Shown here: positions 56,075-64,000 of the stretch, piece after piece
How positions within the stretch are numbered: position 1 is the stretch's first letter
Layout of the letters: each line of letters begins with the position of its first letter
Source: Yarrowia lipolytica
Lineage: Eukaryota > Ascomycota > Dipodascomycetes > Dipodascales
NCBI RefSeq assembly: GCF_001761485.1
Contig: NC_090772.1
Location: 1,672,501-1,736,500 of the forward strand
Length of the DNA stretch: 64,000 nucleotides
Direction of reading: 5' to 3'
Notes under the pieces: generated by a model
Databases searched by the model: none
Told to the model about the DNA's origin: nothing
What the model saw: only the letters and a program-made list of their open reading frames with translations
Position numbers and translations under genes: made by a program

Positions 56075-58240
56075 TTCTTTTTTGTTTGTTCTCTCCACCT
56101 TTTTTTTTCCGTCCCTCCACCTCAGTTTTTACACTTCTGAGTCATGATTATCCATCATCGTCGAGAAAGCCTCTCTCTGTTAGTCTCCACGCTCACATAG
56201 TTGTACCCTGTCTTGTGTCTTAACTTTCCATTGTTAGTGTACGCCAGCTCCATGGATCTCCAACTAAGCCAAAAGTGGATACGAAGCAACCCTGGCTGCT
56301 CCCTCTGATCGACAAAGCACTAGTGCGCTTGAGTAAAGAAACATTCACAACTCCGACCGCATACCAGGGTTTCGCTGCTCCTCCAGCTTCCAATTTCGGA
56401 GATTCCGGAGACTTTATTTGACTAGCGAGATCATGACAGACCAAACTTATTTCACAAGCCGCGGTTATCGCTAGTCTGACGTCAGGGTCTACTGGAGCTA
56501 ACGAGTGTGGTAGGGAAGCAGCCACCTGGTTAGCGTGTCTTTTCCTTGTCGAAGGAGACATGGCCTGATTTCGAGGAGGCCAAGAGGGCCCAAGGGGTCA
56601 AAACTGGGTCAAAGAACGACGAGAGGTTGGGCTCCGGCCACCTTTAGCTGCAGTTGAAACATTTAAGTGTTTATTTGCTTTTTCTAGCATCCCCTGCCTC
56701 TGCACTCACCCGACGGGCAGTAGTGGGTTCATGTGGAGGTTATCCTATCACATCAACGACGGAAGACAGTTTTGAAACGAGTTGTTGAAGTCTCAACTTC
56801 TGAGACCATAAATGAACGTCCACCTTTGGTTTTATGGACGGCCTTTGGCTCAAACAACCAGTGCGCATCTGTTGCTTGAGTCAATGTCGCATCCCAATCC
56901 TCTACAAGCCTTTTGACAAGGGCCCTTGAAAACCAAACACCCTTGAACCCTGTATGCACGTTAGAGTATAGGTTTACTTTGTCTAGCTTGGTCTTGTGGG
57001 TGAACGGTGCTAGGAAGAACCCTCCTGCTGAGCTCTTGGCCCCCCTTGTTCCCGAAGCAGCCCTCGTACTAGTCCTTGTTGTAGACTTAACGGGCTTGCG
57101 CTGCTAAATGGCTGCCAAGATAGACCACGTTGGACCCAGAAAACATGGAGTGCGAAGGCGGAGCCAGAGGTTCTTCGCCAAACAGGCGTTGTTAGGTTGG
57201 GCTCGCTGTGCGGACGGCGGACTCCGAGAGCGCAAAACTTGCTGACGTCTTGCGGCATCCACGGAAGGGCACAAGTGCATGATCCAAGCAGGAGGACTTG
57301 TCATTACTAGCTCCGTCTAGTCGTTAGTGTGTTCCACTTGTTTGTTGGTAGTGGACAGGCGGGAGAAAGAAGCGTGATGATCCGGAAACGGGTAGGAATG
57401 GAAGCAAGTAGCGTGGGCTAGTGTAGTGAACCACGAGACACAAGGGAACGGGATCTCTGGACAGAGAAACGGGCTGCGTATCGGGTTATTCTTTGTGTTT
57501 CAACCACACTGCCCCCTTCAACAAAGCTCGGGCAGTATTATGTCATCATCAGGGCCTGAGCCTTCAAAAAAAAAGCAACAAAAAACAAATCTGCCGGAAC
57601 ATCTCCATAAAACAGCACAGACTTGAGTCAAGCCGATCTTTCGCAGACACCTGAGATCCTGGAGAATGGAAATGGGCCGGGGTCTGTCAAATAATGACGT
57701 ACATGAACAGCACAGTAGCCTGTCAAGTAAAGCACGAATATGTCAACAGGAGGAACTTGTAGAATGCGTCGGAGTCCTTTGGGAGACACAGACTGGACCA
57801 ATAAAAGACAGGCACATGTGTTATCAGAGCTCGATAACCGGTGGAGAGTCGTATAGCCATATTCAATGTCGACGCTGGCTCCGTCTAACGTGCGTGGAAC
57901 ACCTCCTCTTCTAGCCCAGTATCTCACCTCTGAAGGTTTAGTCACTGTACCGCGGGACTGTATAATGTCATCCCTTGTCCACCAGTGTCTTGTATGTACA
58001 AGCGGGTCTATGGTATCCATTCAACGTCACAAGGGCATCCCGAAAGAGAGTGATTTGATGGGGAAAAGAAAGGGCGTTGAGTACAACAATAACGGTGTTC
58101 TACCCTGTCACCTCCTCAACAAAATCAGTGTCATCAAGTGTACGTAACCACCTTGCTTGTTCCTCTTGTCGTTTTTTCTTCTTCTCAATACGCTGTACCA
58201 ATCAAACTCCAGACTTAAGCGGCGGTATGTATCTTGCCTA
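56075..58240. other. Gene-poor stretch with two open frames of unknown nature
   Basis: Apart from the minus-strand frames near 56.2-57.1 kb (separate entry) nothing is recognised. A perfect CTAACCAG acceptor-like site lies on the minus strand near 56,530, without a convincing partner. Confidence 0.45.
56753..57103 (-). other. Open frame of 116 codons, unknown, no start codon
   Basis: The frame runs between two stop codons and opens with a basic, Ser/Thr-rich stretch (KPVKSTTRTSTRAASGTRG). A more structured part follows (WFSRALVKRLVEDWD, HWLFEPKAVH). There is no ATG near its start. A second minus-strand frame lies at 56220-56561 (113 codons from an ATG). Both read like protein rather than noise. 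They may be parts of a decayed gene or element; I cannot assign a family. Confidence 0.25.
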
Positions 58241-58251
58241 TCCGCATCTTC

Positions 58252-58335
58252 TGACGTCAACAGGGCTGGTGTCAAGCGGATGACAAGCTCAGTCCGACGT
58301 CAAAGTGACGTCAAAGTGACGTTTGACAATGACGT
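58252..58335 (+). promoter_or_regulatory. Cluster of CRE-type sites TGACGTCA
   Basis: Two perfect TGACGTCA palindromes (58252-58259 and 58306-58313) and three near matches (CGACGTCA, TGACGTTT, TGACGTTG) fall in 84 bases. TGACGTCA is the ATF/CREB-type bZIP site. No gene with a convincing frame lies next to it. Confidence 0.5.
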
Positions 58336-59980
58336 TGGACAGTCAAGTACTGTAAGTTGTGCATCTGGCGTTGTCATCTCATTGTTGAACAGGCGGGTGA
58401 CGGGTGCTCGGCAACCTAGCAGGGACTAAGCGAGCAGAAATAGAAGAGAAGCCGTGGTTTGTTCATCCGGGGGATCGACAGGTACTGTAGACAGTCTTTG
58501 AGGTACTGTTTTCAAGCAGTACATACTGTACCAAAGCTGCAGCTGGCGAAAGCTGCCCTAGGCGAAAGCCTCAGTTTCACAAACCTCCTACTTGTACTTG
58601 TAGATATTATGCCACTAACCATGGGCTGTTAGACTACTGCACGGGAAGGAAGAAAAGACGAGTGGATCAGACCGTGTATCTCCGGACCAACATTAGTACG
58701 GTAACAAATGGCCTGATCAATTCAGAAGTTGGTACCACTGTCTAACGACCACTGCTAACGCACCTCAATCCGGATGGAACACGCTAACACTGACGGCCAG
58801 AAGCAGATGTCACAGCACCCTCTCACGTCAACTGTATCTAAGAGTTGCCTCTCCTGTCCGAAATAAGGACAATCTGACTTGATACCGAGCTGCAGATCCT
58901 CTTCCTTCTTTCTAGTGGCTTTCTAGCTCATGTCAAAGGAGGTCTAGACGGGCGCGGCTAAGTGTATCTGATAGAGATACCACTAACGGTAGACTGATCA
59001 CGTGGAAGGCTGGCCAAGCGAGTTTTCCGTGGATCTCTGGTCAGATACGGCTTTTCCGCCGGATTCCGAAACGAGGAGAGGCAAGCCCACATATTCCAGA
59101 AATCAAGGATCCACGGCACTGTCTAGTACCTCTCGGCTAGTTATACCGAGAGTGTGTCGGTTAAGAGTCCATTTCTGGAGGAGATGGTTACTGGCTGGTA
59201 GTGGGTGGTCCAGGAATATACTGCTTTTTCCGAATCAGCTTGAAAGCTAACCACTTGACGAGCTCAGATATCATCTCAGAATCCATCCAGCCCTGCGTTA
59301 TCTTCCCTAGGCCCCATTAGGTGCCAGCTTTGTTGAATCCAAAACCATCCGTAGTTGAGATATTGCGTGACAGCATCAAGTATTGTCAAGACAAGGAGTG
59401 GAGTCTGTCCTGTTCTAGAACAAGTATCTGTGCCAAGTAGAACCAACATGCAGATCCCATCAGAGCCACCATAGCAACGCCATTGGAACAATAGCTGTCA
59501 AACCAAACCCACTTAACCGAGCCTTGCCTGATGTCACGGGAAGGCCTCACCATATGCACAGCGACGGCCGGTTTAGGAGATGGCGGTATGTACGTACTCT
59601 TACTGGTACGAGCATCATGTACGGCGGTAGAAGAGAGAGACCAAACAAACCGTGGGTTGCGTTGTTTGCGTTTCCTTTGTAGGGCGTCTTTGTGACTGGT
59701 AGCTGCCCGGGTCGCAGTTGAGGTTCACAGACTCGTGTGGAACTGGCTCTCGTACGGATTGTGGAGAACGAATCACTCAGTTGGCGCTCAATTCTTTTTG
59801 GTATGTGTGATTGTGGTTGAACGAACACGTGCCACCTCCCCGGATCCGTGTCCCGAATTAATACAAGCATGCCCTGCATCACTATCACAGTTGCAGCCCG
59901 ATTGATAATGGGCCGATATCAGGGCATGTGCATATCCGTCCGAGTGAGAATGTGCCGTAGATGGGAGGCAGGCCAGAGAC

Positions 59981-60036
59981 CGTAGACAAGACCAGAACGG
60001 TAGACAAGACCAGAACGGTAGACAAGACCAGAACGG
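59981..60036 (+). repeat. 18-bp tandem repeat, three copies
   Basis: The unit GGTAGACAAGACCAGAAC occurs three times (first copy starts CGTAG). A degenerate GACCAACGACC-type stretch continues to about 60,110. Confidence 0.85.
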
Positions 60037-61556
60037 TAGACCAAAGAACAAAGACCAAAGACAAACGACCAACGACCGCAGACCGCAGACCAACGACCAA
60101 CGACCCGCGCACAAACCGTTTGTCTGCTCACAACCACCTACCGACGCTCTGCGCAGCAATAATCAGGCCATGTCTACCTGCACCTGGGAACGTGGTGAAT
60201 GCAGGGAGAAAGAGTTTCGGAGGTGGTTTTCCGGGAGGAAGAGATGTGAGCGTCGGCCCGGTCTTGCTCACTATCGCCGACGGAGGTTGTAGTGTGGTGA
60301 CATTTGCCGTGAAGAACGAAATAAAAAAACGAAAATAAAAAATAGAAGATGAAAAATAAAAAAAATAGTATAAATTTCAGCCCCAAGGGCATCACCACAT
60401 GGCTCCTCCACCGCGCCCAACCGCCCACTTTAGGCAGTCTGCGGACAGAATCATTTCGTGTGCATCGCACCGCACCGCATTACGCCATGTTTATTGAACA
60501 AGTGATTGTACTTGCACGATTCTTGTATGTCGGGTTTCGGGGAATTGCCTCGATGCAGGGTCGCGTGTTTGATGGTGAAAATGCGGGCCAAATGGTAAAA
60601 AGTCGGGTCAAACGGCGAGATTTTTGGAAAACATGGGCACAAGATGGAAGGGGTTGGAGATACCGAGCAAATCAAATACAAATACTATGCCCATCGTGTT
60701 CAAAACGGTTTGCCAGTCGTATCTGTAACTTTGAACACCCTGAACAGTACATACTGAAAAACTCTGAAACTCGTATCGTATTGACACTGTACTCAGACTT
60801 ACTCGTACGCTCACCCTACAAGCAGTTAACCGCCCAATACAATGACTTGTTTTTTTCGTGAGCCCGTGCAGGGAACAAAAACAGCTTTCTGTATTCGGTT
60901 CTTTGTAGGGCCTGTGAATAGGTTCAGGTTCTCAGCAACAAGACGGGCTCTTTGTCTCGCCAGTATTTGCAGCGTCGTTTCAGATTTTTCTTGTTGACAC
61001 AACCTTATTTCCTCATGCCAACTCCTTCCCCGTGAATACGGCACTGTACCGAGAGAAGGCGCCCATTGTGTGCGTATGTGCCACAAGGACAATCCGCTCC
61101 TTGTGGTGGGTGCATGTATGCACTAACTGGGCAATATCCACCGGACCGACTGCATACCGCAGAAATGCAGGGTGGGTGTGGAGAAATCGGAGATGTGCGA
61201 AGAAGTCTCAGAACCAGAGCGGACAAGAAAAGAGAAGAGGACGAATCTGGGAACCTACGGCGGTTGTGGGAGGCGGTCATATGACTCGTTTCTTTGGGTC
61301 TCCTCCCCCGCTGTTGCCGTCGGTCTTCTGTTGGCCATTCTAGCGCCGGCCCATTGTATGCAGCATCCTGTCGTCTGGCTCTCGGAACCTCCTTCCGATG
61401 TACACCCTGCCGAACCGGACATAAACCATCACAGACCGGGATTAAAAGGCCGTGGTGGGTCTACAGAGTGGCGGGGGAGTGCCATCCAGCGACTTTGTGT
61501 TTCCATTCTGGTCCAGGGTGGAGGCTTGTCTCCAGGGTGGAGGCATTGCAGTGAAT

Positions 61557-61645
61557 GAGTGACTGAGTGGAATGGGGTGAATGAGTGGAATGAGTGACTG
61601 AGTGGAATGAGGTGAATGAGTGGAATGAGGTGAAAGGGTGAAAAG
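61557..61645 (+). repeat. Degenerate GAATGAGTG-type minisatellite
   Basis: Alternating GTGAATGAGTG, GACTGAGTGGAATG and GAGGTGAATGAGTG units. The order of variants suggests a duplicated higher-order block of about 40 bases. Confidence 0.7.
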
Positions 61646-61878
61646 GAAAAAAAGTGAAAGGGGTTCACGGATCCATCTCAATGAGACTTTGAACGACTCT
61701 GATCTGAAGACTTGGACCTGTTCTGGAGACTTGAGTTGGTGCTGGACTTGTTGGACGGTTCGGACCAGTTCCCTTGAGCCGGCCAGACCATGGCGAGACT
61801 CGGTTTCCCCCAATGGTGAGACTCGGTTACACTACAATGGTCAAGACAAACCTGATCTGGACAGAACATGTACATATT

Positions 61879-61980
61879 ACACTCGAATTGCCCTCGAATT
61901 GCCCTCGAATTGCCCCGAATTCACTCGAATTCATTCCAATTGCAGTCGAACTCACTCGAACTCACCCGAACTGCACTCGA
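61879..61980 (+). repeat. 11-bp tandem repeat with diverged tail
   Basis: CTCGAATTGCC occurs three times (the last imperfect) and is followed by diverged CTCGAACTCAC-like units. Confidence 0.75.
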
Positions 61981-63511
61981 ACTTGTTATGCCATCTCTGC
62001 TCCGGGTGTCTACACTAGATCTTGCATCAGGAAAAGTTTGCCAGACGATGCAGTCGTTTCTAGAGGCGAACCGCGGTTAGAGACAAACGAAACTTGGAGA
62101 GACAGGGAGGGGTTAGAAACGGAACTGATACTGGTACTCGCACGGTACTTGTACGGTACTTGTACTGCTGTCAAAAGGTATCCACTTGGGTCACATAAAG
62201 TTGGGCTGCAAATGTGCCGGAGAAGTGGATCCTCTTTTGGGAGCAAGTGGACACTTGGGGTCGGAGACCACGGAATTCTGGAGACATGGGATTTGGATAT
62301 CGATGTTTCTATTTCCATGCAGTTTCGGGAGGCAGGAAGTGGTTTGTTGAGGCGTTGAACTTGTCTCAATAGACCTAAGTTTAGTTGAAAGCTAGTCGAG
62401 CCGAAACAGAGAGGCCGGTTTCAATCTTGCTGCGAGTACCGGTAGTAGAAACTGAAGTGGAACACAACCTCTACGACTAAGACAGAAAGTGTCCGTCAAG
62501 ACTGTCTCAACCTCATTTCCGACTCTGAACTATCCCCAGAGAACCTGACGACTTGTATGTACTTGTAGGTATTACTTGTACGTCCATTCGGCACTCAGCA
62601 CGCGACCGCAAAGTCTGTGCCACGGTCAGACAGTAGACTCACGTCTTGGTTAAAGTCGTGTCACCCACTTACCGACTTTTCCGCTGCAAATCTCTACTGA
62701 AAATTCGCTGGCTGCACCACCTCTGATGTTCTGGCAAATACTTCCGACTTTTCAACATCCAACCAAAGAAAGACGCGGTTCTTCACATTGTTGAGAGACA
62801 AAGCGACAAGCGACAATTCGACTTTCCATTCCAACTCCAACTTCAACTCAGCTTTTTCTACCGAACGACCTTCCTCTTCTCTCTCACCATTGTCCACTGT
62901 GCCCATTGATGGATGTAGGGTCGTAGAAGCGGTAGTAGTTGATGAAATCCTCCATGGTCCGTGCAGCCAACGCCCAACGCTTCATTCTTCCAGTGTAGTA
63001 GTCCAATGAACATCCGGCCAACCACGTCCATCCAATAACAGACTGTCCAACACCAGCCCCCTAAAGTCTCGAGCCCCGTATACGGACACGTTCGTATTAC
63101 TGACTACAGTGCCCGATGGCTGCCTAGTCCACATTTTAAAAACGCCGTTTACAAGCCACAACGGCGAAAAACCGGTTCGAAACCGGTTCGAAACCGTACG
63201 GCACTCATCCTTTATCTAACTCCACACAACAGGCAACCATGCAACCCTGGGTAAGCACACTACGACTCCCCGGTACGAGTACGAGCACGGAGACTGTGTG
63301 GCGGCCCAATCCTCTGCCAAATAGACAGAGTTAATCTCCGATATTTCGCCCCATGCCTGGCCAATGTCATACGACATTCATAGATCTACACCGGTTGCAC
63401 GAAAAGAAATGCTGGGGATCCAAAGCTTGACAGACATGACTGACCAACGGGCCAACAGCTGAGCGTAACATGTTGAATGGAACAACCAGAGCGGACTATA
63501 CTGAGCGGCCA

Positions 63512-63560
63512 TTTGCAGTTTGCAGTTTGCAGTTTGCAGTTTGCAGTTTGCAGTTCGCAG
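63512..63560 (+). repeat. 7-bp tandem repeat, seven copies
   Basis: Six perfect TTTGCAG units and one TTCGCAG. Confidence 0.9.
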
Positions 63561-63742
63561 TTCGTACCTGAACTTGTTCCCCCGTCCTTTTCCGGATTTA
63601 TCAACATGGTCACGTATCTATTTCAGACCTTTCCATCGCCGGATAGATTGATTTAGTGCATCTTTCACTTTGACACCGAGTCTTTTTCTGAGTCTTTTCA
63701 TTTCTGCTTGTTTTGGCAGATCTCTACATCGTACCTTGTAGA

Positions 63743-63745
<3 letters not shown>

Positions 63746-63775
<30 letters not shown>
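63746..63775 (+). repeat. Poly(T) run of 30
   Basis: An uninterrupted T30. It could be the tail of a minus-strand retrotransposed sequence, but the adjacent bases on its right show nothing recognisable. Confidence 0.8.
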
Positions 63776-63776
<1 letters not shown>

Positions 63777-64000
63777 GTTGGAAAATTGTCATATGGCACT
63801 TTTTTATAATTTTTGTCTCCATGGATGCACCCACGTTGCTTTTTCCGTTGAAAGTCTGAATCCTGCATGTTCATTTGGTTGGGCAGGATACATGAGACAT
63901 GCACGTGATCGGGCATGGGGAACAGACAACGTCCGCGTCACGTGAGAGGGAGGCGTAGCAGGGAAAATAAGGCGATCTTTTTTTTCGAGCGGTCAGCGAG

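Larger units (their letters stand above)
58336..64000. other. Gene-poor right end with many short tandem arrays
   Basis: No protein gene is supported in this stretch. It carries four separate minisatellites (listed), a T30 run, CACGTG boxes near 58,999 and 63.9 kb, and many GTAC-rich words. At 63239 a short ATGCAACCCTGG runs into GTAAGC and could be a first exon, but no acceptor lies within the window. Confidence 0.5.

Noticed and set aside
60349-60861. Frame of 170 codons in the right-hand desert
   Set aside because: A TATA-like AGTATAAAT lies inside its 5' part, and no domain or conserved residue pattern is visible.
63746-63775. T30 run as the tail of a LINE copy
   Set aside because: The bases next to it show no element sequence that I can recognise; a plain homopolymer is the simpler reading.

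Overview
The window looks like nuclear DNA of the oleaginous yeast Yarrowia lipolytica or a very close relative. The evidence is a CYP52 (alkane-type) P450, a tRNA-Gly fused to a 5S rRNA gene (an arrangement known from Y. lipolytica), introns of the GTGAGT...CTAAC-CAG type with the branch site almost touching the 3' splice site, CA-rich leaders before start codons, and low gene density. No sequence search could be run, so the species call rests on these traits.

Layout. 0-5 kb: tRNA-Val, a cluster of three short A-tailed repeats, then NCA2 (minus). 5-12.5 kb: a long gene-poor stretch with only weak open frames. 12.5-13.2 kb: the MARVEL/NCE102 eisosome protein (plus). 13.2-17.8 kb: intergenic. 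17.8-23.6 kb: a secreted GH81 endo-1,3-beta-glucanase (minus), tRNA-Ser, and an Mtr-type amino acid permease (minus). 25-28 kb: eroded coding-like sequence. 28.9-33.8 kb: the P450 (minus) and APN1 (plus), diverging from a shared 2-kb intergenic region. 35.0-35.4 kb: a small basic protein gene (minus). 37.2-38.1 kb: QCR10, split by a 739-nt intron after codon 5. 43.8-47.5 kb: an MCT-like transporter and an MMT-type mitochondrial metal transporter (both plus). 51.3-52.9 kb: TAM41 (plus). 52.9-64 kb: no convincing protein gene; it holds the tRNA-Gly/5S unit, a tRNA-Ala-like gene, and many short tandem arrays.

The genes are independent transcription units, not an operon. A mitochondrial theme recurs: NCA2, QCR10, MMT and TAM41 all act in mitochondria. 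The remaining genes concern the plasma membrane and cell wall (NCE102, GH81, two permeases), alkane or fatty-acid hydroxylation (P450) and DNA repair (APN1).

No unmistakably new system was found. The best leads are the tRNA-Gly/5S unit with about ten extra bases in otherwise conserved RNA, the dense Gcn4-type/E-box array in front of the MCT-like gene, the hidden first exon of QCR10, a small gene with a conserved-looking C-terminus, and several eroded genes. Some of the eroded genes also differ by single-base insertions, so sequence quality should be checked.
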